A stretch of 64,000 nt of DNA. Origin: Aurantimicrobium minutum (GTDB lineage Bacteria; Actinomycetota; Actinomycetes; Actinomycetales; Microbacteriaceae). A model generated the notes under the pieces. It did not search any database, was not told the DNA's origin, and saw only the letters and a program-made list of their open reading frames with translations. A program made the position numbers and the translations under genes. How positions within the stretch are numbered: position 1 is the first letter of the stretch; every line of letters starts with the position of its first letter. This document shows, piece after piece, positions 38,364 through 45,913 of this stretch. Where the stretch lies: positions 868,001-932,000 of the forward strand of contig NZ_JARXXV010000001.1 in NCBI RefSeq assembly GCF_029893825.1, written 5' to 3'.

Positions 38364-39305
38364 TTAGTTGCTGCGCTCGCGGCGAGCAATCATGAAGAGC
38401 TCTGCACCAACAAGTGCCAGTGACAGCCCACCTGTGAGGAGGGAGATGCCTGAAGCGGTGTTGATACCGGTGTTTGCTAGAGGCTGAGCGCTGGTCGAAC
38501 TCGAACCGCTTCCAGAGCTATTCGCGGTCCACTGGGCATAAAGAATTCTGCTCGACTGGAAGTTATAAGTAGCTCCATCTGCAAAGGCAGTTCCAGAACC
38601 ATTTGCAGCGGTGTTCCACCCTGAGAATGTGTATCCAGAACGAGTGAAAGTGTTTGACGTTAGGGAAGCAGAGACGTTGGAAGATTGAGGAGACATGGTT
38701 CCCGAGCCAGAATTCGCATTAAAGTCCACGGTGACCGTGGGAGCAGTTCCAACCAGAATTGTTGATGTTCCTCGATCAATCAAATTTCCACTTCCCTCCT
38801 CCGTAGCCACACCAAACGTGTAATACCCATTGGTCGCAGGGGTCACAAATGCACCTTGTGCAAAAGTAATTTCAATGTCTCCAGTTGTGGGGCTGAATTG
38901 AGTGCTGGGGTTGTAAACCCTAATTCCGTTATAGGTGACTCCACCCAAATATGCTTGCCAACCAGAAACGGTAATTCCTCCCACTTTGATGCTTGTAATG
39001 CCGCAAGATGCAAGGTTGTTAGCAGGAAGCGAACCACTATAAGCAGGGCACGTGTTAACTGGAGTCCAGTTGTTCCCAGACAAGCTTCCACCGATAGAGA
39101 TGTAGTTGATCAAGCTGCTAATCGATGCCCCGGGGATGGTCACAGTAAATGCTGGTGTTCCAGTCGATGTGGCAAATGCAGTGTTTGCAGGGTTGGTAAC
39201 CAGTGTCATAGAGATATTGGCTGCTTGCGCTGGATTTATTGCTGAGACCGAAATTCCCAGAGCTACAACAATCACGCCAAGGAACCTAAGGGAAAAACGC
39301 TTCAT
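38364..39305 (-). CDS. Cell-wall surface protein with InlB-type repeat and LAXTG sorting signal
   Basis: A 313-residue exported protein. A signal peptide ends near residue 28 (NPAQA-A). A Ser/Thr/Asn-rich domain with a Cys pair (TCPAY...ASCGITS) is followed by one Listeria-Bacteroides/InlB B-type repeat at about 194-262 (RSGYTFSGWNTAANGSG...LYAQW). The C-terminus is a sortase signal: LANTG (276-280), a hydrophobic helix and RRERSN. LAXTG is the class E sortase motif of high-GC Gram-positives. It is a paralogue of the next gene. TAGTAT lies 6 bases before the ATG. Confidence 0.85.
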   Translation of the reverse strand: MKRFSLRFLGVIVVALGISVSAINPAQAANISMTLVTNPANTAFATSTGTPAFTVTIPGASISSLINYISIGGSLSGNNWTPVNTCPAYSGSLPANNLASCGITSIKVGGITVSGWQAYLGGVTYNGIRVYNPSTQFSPTTGDIEITFAQGAFVTPATNGYYTFGVATEEGSGNLIDRGTSTILVGTAPTVTVDFNANSGSGTMSPQSSNVSASLTSNTFTRSGYTFSGWNTAANGSGTAFADGATYNFQSSRILYAQWTANSSGSGSSSTSAQPLANTGINTASGISLLTGGLSLALVGAELFMIARRERSN

Positions 39306-39311
39306 AACTAA

Positions 39312-39317
39312 ATACTA
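39312..39317 (-). promoter_or_regulatory. -10 box (TAGTAT) for the first leaderless LAXTG gene
   Basis: TAGTAT on the minus strand, 6 bases before the ATG at 39305. Confidence 0.55.
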
Positions 39318-39368
39318 AACATGAGGAGGAAGTTGACCCCACATAGCCACATCACTAGTCAAGAAACA

Positions 39369-39402
39369 CAGGGTGCCCCAACCTTGCGGTTGGGGCACCC
39401 TG
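39369..39402 (-). terminator. Terminator after the second LAXTG gene
   Basis: A perfect 15-bp stem, CAGGGTGCCCCAACC with its complement, closes a four-base loop 11 bases after the stop at 39414. On the minus strand it is followed by TGTTTCTTG. It separates the two surface-protein genes. Confidence 0.85.
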
Positions 39403-39413
39403 TAATTGAATAA

Positions 39414-40643
39414 CTAGTTGCTGCGCTTGCGCCGAGCAATCATGAAGAGCTCTGCACCAACGAGTGCCAATGACAGTCCACCTGCGAGGAGAGAGATGCC
39501 AGTAGCGGTGTTGATACCAGTGTTTGCAAGCTCTGCAGGAAGTGTGCTGGAAGTCGCAAGCAATGTTCCGGATGCGGAGACCTTGAAGTAGCTCACGCTT
39601 GTAACAGCTGAACCGTTTGCCCCCGTAGAGGTGAAGGTCAATGTGTGCCAACCTGCTTCAAGACCCGCTGGCAGAGTTACCGAAGTGTTTACAACACCAG
39701 CAGTTGCATTGCCGGAACCGATGGTCTGAGGTGTCGACTGCACAACAACTGTGTAAGGGGCTGTTGCCTGGAGGCCACTAGCTTGAACTGCAACTGTTGA
39801 GCCTGCGACGAGCTGTCCGGTAGAAGCATTGAGAGTCATGGTTGCCGATGCAGAAGATCCGCCGCCACCATTAGCTGTCCAGATCGCGTACAAAGTACGT
39901 GAGGTCTGGAAATCGTAGCTAGCTCCGTTAGCTAGGAATACCGTTCCTGCGTTAGCAAATGACTGAGTGGAAGCCCAGCCGCCAAATGTGAAACCTGACT
40001 TGGTAAATGCATTTGGAGTCAAGTTTGTAGCAGAAGACGAGGTCTGGTTCGCCATAGATCCAGAGCCACCATTTGAGTTGAAGGTAACCGTAGAGGAAGG
40101 GCTGCCAACTGTTAAGGTTGTGGTTGAACTATCGAGGTTGGCGCCACCGTTGTACATCGTTGTAAATGTGAAAGTTGTATATGCTGCGCTAGCTGATGTG
40201 GTCCATGCGCCAGCATCAAAAGTTACCTTGATTGCTTGACCAGAGGTAAAGCCTGTACCCGCGTTTGCTTTGTACAATCGCAATTTAGGTCCAGTGTTGC
40301 TATCCAAATATGCTTTCCACCCAGTTACCGCAGTACCACCAACGGTTACCGAAGTGATTCCACATGAAGATTCATTACCTGCAGTAGCACTTCCAAAAAC
40401 TGGACAGGTATTGACGTTGGTCCACCCCGAGTTGGGACCAATAACAATCGTGTCAAAGTTATTTTGAATCGTTGTACCAGTTAGTTCAGCATTGAGACCG
40501 GCAGGAGTAGCTGTACTGGTTGTGAAAGTTGTTGTCGAAACTGTGAGTGCAGCAACTGCCTGGGCAGAGAGAGATGCACCAAAAACAACAAGAACCAAGG
40601 TTGTAATGGCAGCGCTGAGCGCCTTGAAAGAAAGCTTTGTCAT
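39414..40643 (-). CDS. Cell-wall surface protein with InlB-type repeat and LAXTG sorting signal (paralogue)
   Basis: A 409-residue exported protein. A signal peptide ends near AQAVA-A (about 31). The N-terminal domain aligns with the neighbour (NTCPVFG...SSCGITSVTVGG, GWKAYL). An InlB-type repeat spans about 183-253 (KSGFTFGGWASTQS...LYAIW). A further beta-rich domain of about 100 residues (260-365) is absent from the neighbour. The C-terminus has LANTG (372-376), a membrane helix and RRKRSN. TAAACT lies 6 bases before the ATG. Its function is unknown; adhesion or surface coating is likely. Confidence 0.85.
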   Translation of the reverse strand: MTKLSFKALSAAITTLVLVVFGASLSAQAVAALTVSTTTFTTSTATPAGLNAELTGTTIQNNFDTIVIGPNSGWTNVNTCPVFGSATAGNESSCGITSVTVGGTAVTGWKAYLDSNTGPKLRLYKANAGTGFTSGQAIKVTFDAGAWTTSASAAYTTFTFTTMYNGGANLDSSTTTLTVGSPSSTVTFNSNGGSGSMANQTSSSATNLTPNAFTKSGFTFGGWASTQSFANAGTVFLANGASYDFQTSRTLYAIWTANGGGGSSASATMTLNASTGQLVAGSTVAVQASGLQATAPYTVVVQSTPQTIGSGNATAGVVNTSVTLPAGLEAGWHTLTFTSTGANGSAVTSVSYFKVSASGTLLATSSTLPAELANTGINTATGISLLAGGLSLALVGAELFMIARRKRSN

Positions 40644-40649
40644 ACCAAT

Positions 40650-40655
40650 AGTTTA
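40650..40655 (-). promoter_or_regulatory. -10 box (TAAACT) for the second leaderless LAXTG gene
   Basis: TAAACT on the minus strand, 6 bases before the ATG at 40643. Confidence 0.55.
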
Positions 40656-40697
40656 GACAAAAATTCTAGGGATTTTCACCTTTTCGGGGTACATGAA

Positions 40698-40727
40698 AAG
40701 GGCCCTCCTGTAATCAGGAGAGCCCTT
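40698..40727 (-). terminator. Terminator of the nrd operon
   Basis: A 13-position stem (AAGGGCCCTCCTG with CAGGAGAGCCCTT, one C-A mismatch) closes a TAAT loop 25 bases after the nrdB stop. On the minus strand it is followed by TTCATG. Confidence 0.75.
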
Positions 40728-40752
40728 AACTTTGTTCGAGTTCAAACGGTGA

Positions 40753-41733
40753 CTAAGCAGTTGCTCCGTTGGACTCGTAGCTGGTGTTGGTCGACTCGAA
40801 GAAGTTGACCAACTGCAGAGTGTCATTGGCGGTAGCCATCCACTTTGCAGGGTTCGAAACCTTGTACTCTGCTTCGAAGCCGAGCTCTTCGAGACGGCGG
40901 TCAGCGAGGTAACGAACGTACTGGTTGATGTAGTTCGAGTTCAGGCCCAGGATGCCGTTGGGGAGGAGGTCGCGGTTGTATTCCGATTCCATCTCTACTG
41001 CATCGAGGATCATCTGCTTGATCTCTGCTGCGAACTCTTCGGTCTGCAGGTCTGGGTTTTCTTCCAGAACGGTAAGGATCAAGTTGATACCGAACTTGAG
41101 GTGAAGGGACTCGTCACGAACCACCCAGTCCATGAGAGAACCGAAGTTACGCAGCAGGTTGCGCTGGCGGAAGCTGAGAGCAACCATGAAGCCTGAGTAG
41201 AACCAGATGCCCTCGAGGATGACGTTGTAGGCAACGAGGTTGCGAACGAAGTCCTTCTTGCCTTCGGTGGTGGTGATGTCGAGAGTCTGCTCAGTCATGC
41301 GCTTGATGAAGTTCACTTCGAACTCTTCCTTGCGCGCCATGGAAGGCACCTTGACGTGTGAGCTGTAAGCAGCTTCACGGTCAATGGGGAAGGTTTCGAG
41401 AACGTACTCGAAGCTCATGCAGTGGTTTGCTTCTTCCCACATCTGCTTTGCGAGGTAGAGGTGAGCCTCAGGTGCGTTCACGTAGGGGTACACACCGAAG
41501 GCGAGTGCCTTGTTCACGAGAAGCTCGTTGGGGTTGAAGTAGCTCATCAAGAAGGTGATGGCGTGACGTTCTTCATCCGTCATCTTCTTGAAGTCAGCGA
41601 TGTCTTCGCCGAGCTGAATTTCGTTAGGGAACCAGGTGTTTGCTACTGCCTGGTCGTAAAGGTCCATCGCCCACTTGTAGGTGACGGGCTTGAGTAGGAG
41701 TCCTTCCTGGACTCCGGTTCCGAGAATACCCAT
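40753..41733 (-). CDS. nrdB: Class I ribonucleotide reductase small subunit lacking the radical tyrosine
   Basis: The R2 subunit generates the oxidant that starts ribonucleotide reduction in NrdA. The 326 residues keep all six dinuclear-metal ligands: E70, E101, H104, E174, E208 and H211, with spacings identical to E. coli R2. The position of E. coli Tyr122 is Phe108 (HCMSF), and the first ligand is Glu instead of Asp, both as in the Mn/Fe class Ic enzyme of Chlamydia. A C-terminal Tyr (NTSYES) remains for radical transfer. AAGGAGAG precedes the ATG. Confidence 0.93.
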   Translation of the reverse strand: MGILGTGVQEGLLLKPVTYKWAMDLYDQAVANTWFPNEIQLGEDIADFKKMTDEERHAITFLMSYFNPNELLVNKALAFGVYPYVNAPEAHLYLAKQMWEEANHCMSFEYVLETFPIDREAAYSSHVKVPSMARKEEFEVNFIKRMTEQTLDITTTEGKKDFVRNLVAYNVILEGIWFYSGFMVALSFRQRNLLRNFGSLMDWVVRDESLHLKFGINLILTVLEENPDLQTEEFAAEIKQMILDAVEMESEYNRDLLPNGILGLNSNYINQYVRYLADRRLEELGFEAEYKVSNPAKWMATANDTLQLVNFFESTNTSYESNGATA

Positions 41734-41882
41734 GGTGTTTCTCTCCTTAGTTCGTCGTAAAAGTGTGGTGTTTCTGTAGTTCCCGCTTTTCTAGATCCGG
41801 GGTGGAAGTAGTGGGGTGCGGCGGGAGTGTTACAGATGGTGCTGGTGTTGCAGGGGTGTCTATGGTTCAGGGTGAGACCTGC

Positions 41883-41963
41883 CTACTGGCAGGAGTCACA
41901 CTGAAGTTCGTCCATTGGGTCGACAGGAACGACGTACTCGTCTACTGAAGTGGTGTAGTTCAT
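41883..41963 (-). CDS. 26-residue peptide resembling a detached NrdA C-terminal CxxC tail
   Basis: The ATG at 41963-41961 overlaps the nrdA stop (TAATG). A perfect GGAGGT lies 8 bases upstream, inside the last nrdA codons. The 26 codons end in DELQCDSCQ followed by TAG. In class I enzymes the large subunit normally ends in a flexible tail with a CxxC pair that passes electrons from thioredoxin to the active site; NrdA here ends in Gly-rich FGFGAAGGGN without one. I read this ORF as that tail made as a separate, translationally coupled peptide. The alternatives are a frameshift fusion or a sequence error. Confidence 0.65.
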   Translation of the reverse strand: MNYTTSVDEYVVPVDPMDELQCDSCQ

Positions 41964-44464
41964 TAGTTTCCACCTCCCGCTGCGCCGAATCCGAAGCCCT
42001 TACGAGCTGGAGCTGCTACTGCTGGCTCAGCTTCAGCAACTGCTGAAACTGCATGAGGTTCTGGGTTTGCACCAGAGCCACTGCCGAAGCCGAAGCCCTT
42101 CTTTGGTGCGCCAGCGCCAGCGTTGATGTCTTCTGCCTTGTTCACCTTGACGGTGGACTGCTCAGCAGTGTGACGAGGCTTCATGTGCAGGTAGTAGGTG
42201 GTCTTGACGCCTCGGTTCCATGCTTCGGAGTAGATGTCCATCATGTCGCCGAGGTCGCGGGTTTCTAGGTACATGTTGCGACTAATGGCCTGGTCGATCC
42301 ACTTCTGTGCACGCGCTGCAACTTCAAGGAAGGAGAAGGGCGAGAGCTGGAAGCTGGTCTTGTAGACAGCCTTGATGTGGTCAGGAATCTGAGGCAGGTT
42401 CTGAACATCACCCTGGTTACGCAGCAGGTCTTCACGAACGGTTTCCCAAATGCCCAGCTGCTGCAGGTCAGCAACAAGGTTGCGGTTGACCTCAAGGAAC
42501 TTACCCGAGCTCGTTGCACGGCTGAAGATCTGTGAGAACTGTGGGTCCAGGCCAGGAGTGGTTCCGGCAACGAGACCGATGGATGCGGTGGGTGCAATGG
42601 CCATCAGGGTTGCGTTGCGAACACCGTTCTTGACCTTGGCACGCAGTGCATCCCAGTCCAGAGTGGTGTTGCGGTTGACAGTGATGGGAACACCACGGTC
42701 TGCTTCGGTCAGGTCAATGCTGTCGAAAGGTACGAGACCCTGTGACCAGCGGCTGCCCGCGAAGTTCTTGTATGCGCCACGCTCCTGAGCAAGCTCGGTC
42801 GATGCCTCGATGGCAGCGTACGAGATGTGCTCCGTAATGACGTCGATGAGGTCGTAGGCCTCTTCAGACTCGTAGGAGTAGCCCAAGCGCTCCACGATGT
42901 CGGTGAAGCCCATCAGACCCAGACCGATTGCACGGTTCTCCTTGTTGGAGAAGTCTGCTTCGTCAACCGATGAACGAGTGATGTCGATCAGGTTGTCGAG
43001 CTGGCGAACAGCAAGCTTGGCGCTTTCTGCGAGCTTGGCAAAGTCAACCTTGTTGTCAGCGGTGAGGTGACGAGAGAGGTTGATGGAAGCCAGGTTACAT
43101 ACCGAAACGTTGTCTTCATCCTGAGGAAGGGTGATTTCGGTGCAGAGGTTCGAGGAGTGGATCGTGCCGGTGTTGTTGTTGAGGGCACGCAGGTTGATGG
43201 TGTCCTTCCAGGTCAGCCAAGGGTGGCTGGTGGACTGGAGGGAGATCAGAATCTGCTTGAACTGCTCGCGAGCACCGATCTTCTTGTAGAGGTTCATGCG
43301 GCCAGCTTCTGCCTCGGCTACGTAGAAGTTGTAGCGCTCTGAGAATGCCTTGCCGTAGAGCTCGTTGAGGTCAGTTACCTCGAGTGGGTCGAAGAGGTAC
43401 CAGTCTTCATCGTTCTGGACACGCTTCATGAACTCATCTGAGATCCAAACAGCGGTGTTGGCAGTACGGGTACGACGGTAGGGGTCACCAGAGTTCTGAC
43501 GAAGGTCAAGGAACTCGGGGAAGTCCATGTGCCAGTTCTCCATGTAGAAGCAGAGGGCACCAAACTTCTTACCACCACGGCTGACTGCACGAAGGATCGA
43601 GTCGATGGTGTGCATGAAGGGGATGGGACCGGTCGAAGTGGTGTTGTTCGAGCGGATAGGTGAACCCTGCGCACGCAGCTTGGTCACGGACAGACCGATT
43701 CCACCGGTTCCCTTGGTCAGCCACATCACGTCGCGAGTGGTCTTCGCGATGTGCTCCATGTCGTCCTGCATTTCCAGAACGAAGCAGTTAGCAAGCTGAG
43801 GGTAGATGGTTCCCGCGTTAACCAGGGTTGAACCTGCTGCGAGGTATTCGAGCTGGCTCATCTTGTTGTAGAACTTGATTGCGTGCTCGGTGGGATTCTT
43901 CTCGTTCAGAGACAGACCCATGGAGATACGCATCCAGAAGTACTGAGGAACCTCTAGTGGGTCACCGTTGCGGCCCTTGATGGCGTAGCGGTTGTTGAGG
44001 GTAACAACACCGATGTACTTGAGCAGGTCATCGTGGCTGGGGTCGATCTCGGCAGCAAGAGCTTCGAGGTCGAACAGCTCGGTCAGACGTGGGTCGAGCA
44101 GACCTTCTTCAACACCGCGCTTCATGTTCTCAGCGAAGTGTTCGCGGTGCAGCTTCTTCAACTGTTCTGGAGTGGAGAAGTCTCCCAATACGCGCTTGTA
44201 GATGGTCTTGAGCAGAAGTCGAGCAGCAACAACGTCGAATGCAGGGTCATCCTTGACGTTCTGCAGTGCAACCTGGATAACTGCCTCATCCAGCTGCTGA
44301 GTGGTAATGCCGTCAAACAGTGTGATTTCGAGCTCGGTGGCAATCTGAGTCACCCACGCAATGTTGTCGTGGAGGCCATGTGTTGCCTCTTCGATCGCCA
44401 TGTTGATCTTGTTGGCGTCATACTGTTCGCGCTGTCCGTTGCGCTTAACGACGGTGATTGCCAC
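41963..44464 (-). CDS. nrdA: Class I ribonucleotide reductase large subunit, ending without its own CxxC tail
   Basis: Reduces ribonucleotides to deoxyribonucleotides. The 833-residue form has an N-terminal ATP-cone (about 1-92), redox pair C227 (PQLANCFVL) and C456 (SVCNLAS), radical C441 with N439 and E443 in SSNLCTEI, and the Tyr dyad in TTYYLHMKPRH. It ends in two KGFGFG/RKGFGFG repeats and GGGN. The frame is open to 44665, but NrdR boxes at 44509-44556 would then be coding. The GTG at 44464 gives a normal AITVVKRNG start, with GAGGAA upstream at a long spacing. NrdB follows on the same strand. Confidence 0.9.
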   Translation of the reverse strand: MAITVVKRNGQREQYDANKINMAIEEATHGLHDNIAWVTQIATELEITLFDGITTQQLDEAVIQVALQNVKDDPAFDVVAARLLLKTIYKRVLGDFSTPEQLKKLHREHFAENMKRGVEEGLLDPRLTELFDLEALAAEIDPSHDDLLKYIGVVTLNNRYAIKGRNGDPLEVPQYFWMRISMGLSLNEKNPTEHAIKFYNKMSQLEYLAAGSTLVNAGTIYPQLANCFVLEMQDDMEHIAKTTRDVMWLTKGTGGIGLSVTKLRAQGSPIRSNNTTSTGPIPFMHTIDSILRAVSRGGKKFGALCFYMENWHMDFPEFLDLRQNSGDPYRRTRTANTAVWISDEFMKRVQNDEDWYLFDPLEVTDLNELYGKAFSERYNFYVAEAEAGRMNLYKKIGAREQFKQILISLQSTSHPWLTWKDTINLRALNNNTGTIHSSNLCTEITLPQDEDNVSVCNLASINLSRHLTADNKVDFAKLAESAKLAVRQLDNLIDITRSSVDEADFSNKENRAIGLGLMGFTDIVERLGYSYESEEAYDLIDVITEHISYAAIEASTELAQERGAYKNFAGSRWSQGLVPFDSIDLTEADRGVPITVNRNTTLDWDALRAKVKNGVRNATLMAIAPTASIGLVAGTTPGLDPQFSQIFSRATSSGKFLEVNRNLVADLQQLGIWETVREDLLRNQGDVQNLPQIPDHIKAVYKTSFQLSPFSFLEVAARAQKWIDQAISRNMYLETRDLGDMMDIYSEAWNRGVKTTYYLHMKPRHTAEQSTVKVNKAEDINAGAGAPKKGFGFGSGSGANPEPHAVSAVAEAEPAVAAPARKGFGFGAAGGGN

Positions 44465-44508
44465 GTCTGTTGTCTCTTCCTCGTGTGATTTCTGCTCTTG
44501 GTGCTTGA

Positions 44509-44524
44509 CCACTATATACGGGGT
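44509..44524 (-). promoter_or_regulatory. NrdR-type box 1 upstream of nrdA
   Basis: CCACTATATACGGGGT matches the NrdR consensus ACACWATATATWGTGT at about 12 of 16 positions by eye. It overlaps a TATAGT that could be the nrdA -10. Its start is exactly 32 bp from box 2, the usual paired spacing. Confidence 0.6.
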
Positions 44525-44540
44525 AGAGGATGAAAATGAA

Positions 44541-44556
44541 TCCCTAGATGTTGTGG
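44541..44556 (-). promoter_or_regulatory. NrdR-type box 2 upstream of nrdA
   Basis: TCCCTAGATGTTGTGG matches the NrdR consensus at about 12 of 16 positions and is set three helical turns from box 1. NrdR represses ribonucleotide reductase genes when dATP is high. nrdR itself is not in this window. Confidence 0.55.
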
Positions 44557-44572
44557 GCGTGTCATCCCCAGT

Positions 44573-44581
44573 TGTGGATAA
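44573..44581 (-). promoter_or_regulatory. Perfect DnaA box upstream of nrdA
   Basis: TGTGGATAA is the complement of the canonical TTATCCACA. DnaA boxes upstream of nrdAB are known in E. coli, where they tie dNTP synthesis to the replication cycle. Confidence 0.6.
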
Positions 44582-44592
44582 CTTTTCCTCAT

Positions 44593-44601
44593 TTATGCAC
44601 A
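44593..44601 (+). promoter_or_regulatory. Second DnaA-type box (TTATGCACA)
   Basis: It matches TTATNCACA and is inverted relative to the perfect box 11 bases away. The remaining bases of the nrdA-MFS gap hold no gene that I can support. Confidence 0.5.
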
Positions 44602-44680
44602 TATCAACACCCCTTTTTTCACTCTTTTTGTGCGTAAAATCCATCATTTCTGCACCCACGGACACTCACATCGCGCCAGC

Positions 44681-44686
44681 TAGAGT
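44681..44686 (+). promoter_or_regulatory. Possible -10 box (TAGAGT) for the MFS gene
   Basis: TAGAGT lies 9 bases before the GTG at 44696, with GGAGAGG between. The spacing is longer than in the clear leaderless genes, so initiation may use the short GGAG-containing leader. Confidence 0.35.
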
Positions 44687-44695
44687 GGAGAGGTT

Positions 44696-45901
44696 GTGAA
44701 AACGTATCTAGAACTCCTCAAAGTCACGGGCGTAGCCCGTGTTTTGCTGTCGCAACTTCTGGCACGTTTTCCCCACGGCATGCTCTCTATTGCGTTCTTG
44801 ATCCACGTTGAACACATTCACCACTCCTATGCCGCAGCTGGACTGGTTGTCGGAGGAATTACCTTAGGTGAAGCTATTGCCGGCCCCATCAGCTCACGCC
44901 TGATGGCAAGGTGGGGCATGCGCCCACTGCTGAGTGTGATGGCTGTTATTTCTGTCGCTGTCTTCTGCATCATGGCTATCTTCCCCTTCTCGGTTCCGGT
45001 CATGGTGGTGCTGGGCTTTATTGCGGGAAGTTCTTATCCGCCCATTCAGCCGGCAGTGCGCACCATCTACCCCAAGTTGGTTCCCAACCGTTTGCTCACA
45101 CCACTATTTTCACTTGATGCCTCCGCACAAGAAATCATCTGGATTGTTGGCCCCGTGCTCACCACTTTCGTGGCTGTGCAGTTTGGGAGCACCGAGGCCA
45201 TCTTGGTGTCGATGGCATTCCTGGCCGTCGGTGGCGCGTGGTTTATCACCGCTCCGTCGGTAGGTCAGGTTCGTATTCCAATGAGCAAGCGCCGCTTTGG
45301 TGGTGTGCTCACCAGATCGCCGGTCATTATTTCTCTCACACTGGGCCTGACCCTGGTGGCAACTTTCTCTGCCGTTGAAGCAGGAATCATTGGTTTGTTT
45401 GGCAAGGACGGCCCCGAGGCGGGTTGGATTCTCGCCATCTATGCCCTGGGTTCCCTGGTGGGTGGACTGGCCTGGGGTCACCGAGAAATTGCACCGTGGT
45501 CATTAACGCGCAGACTTCTGGTGATCACTACCGGTCTCGTCGCAGCGTCATTCGCCAGTGACTTCTGGTGGCTTTCTATCACGCTGTTTATTTCAGGCCT
45601 TGGTGTTGCACCTGCACTCACGGTGCTCTTTGCCAATGTGAGCGCAACCATGAAGTTCAGCGAGACCGCCGAGTCTTACGCCTGGATCGGAACAGGTCAA
45701 CTCATTGGAGTGGGCTTGGGTGCAACCGTGGCAGGTCTGTGCATCGACCACCTCGGCGCACAAACCGCCATCATGGCAGCTACAGGCTTTGCGGCACTGA
45801 CCGCGGTTGGCGCCGCCATTGCCTATAAGTGGAGTCCCGACTTGCGCGGATCACACGGTGCACCGCTGCCAGATACTGGCCCGGTCGAAACGATTAGCTA
45901 A
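44696..45901 (+). CDS. MFS transporter, 12 membrane segments
   Basis: A 401-residue major facilitator protein with about 12 hydrophobic segments. The loop after segment 2 carries GPISSRLMARWGMRPLL, a variant of the MFS GxLaDrxGrR motif. The substrate is unknown; small actinobacterial carriers of this type are usually annotated as efflux proteins. It is divergent from the nrd operon and shares its upstream region. It converges on the MalY-like gene with a 12-base gap. Confidence 0.78.
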   Translation: MKTYLELLKVTGVARVLLSQLLARFPHGMLSIAFLIHVEHIHHSYAAAGLVVGGITLGEAIAGPISSRLMARWGMRPLLSVMAVISVAVFCIMAIFPFSVPVMVVLGFIAGSSYPPIQPAVRTIYPKLVPNRLLTPLFSLDASAQEIIWIVGPVLTTFVAVQFGSTEAILVSMAFLAVGGAWFITAPSVGQVRIPMSKRRFGGVLTRSPVIISLTLGLTLVATFSAVEAGIIGLFGKDGPEAGWILAIYALGSLVGGLAWGHREIAPWSLTRRLLVITTGLVAASFASDFWWLSITLFISGLGVAPALTVLFANVSATMKFSETAESYAWIGTGQLIGVGLGATVAGLCIDHLGAQTAIMAATGFAALTAVGAAIAYKWSPDLRGSHGAPLPDTGPVETIS

Positions 45902-45913
45902 AGCAGCTGAGAT

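Noticed and set aside
40753-41733. nrdB product as an R2-like ligand-binding oxidase (R2lox)
   Set aside because: It lies in an operon with a complete NrdA, and it keeps R2 ligand spacing and a C-terminal tail with Tyr for radical transfer.
41955-41975. Programmed -1 frameshift joining NrdA to the CxxC peptide
   Set aside because: No canonical X-XXY-YYZ slippery heptamer is present before the stop, whereas a strong ribosome binding site and TAATG overlap support re-initiation. Kept only as an alternative.
44465-44665. 67-codon N-terminal extension of nrdA
   Set aside because: Low-complexity sequence unlike NrdA, and it contains paired NrdR boxes and DnaA boxes; the GTG at 44464 gives a normal NrdA N-terminus.
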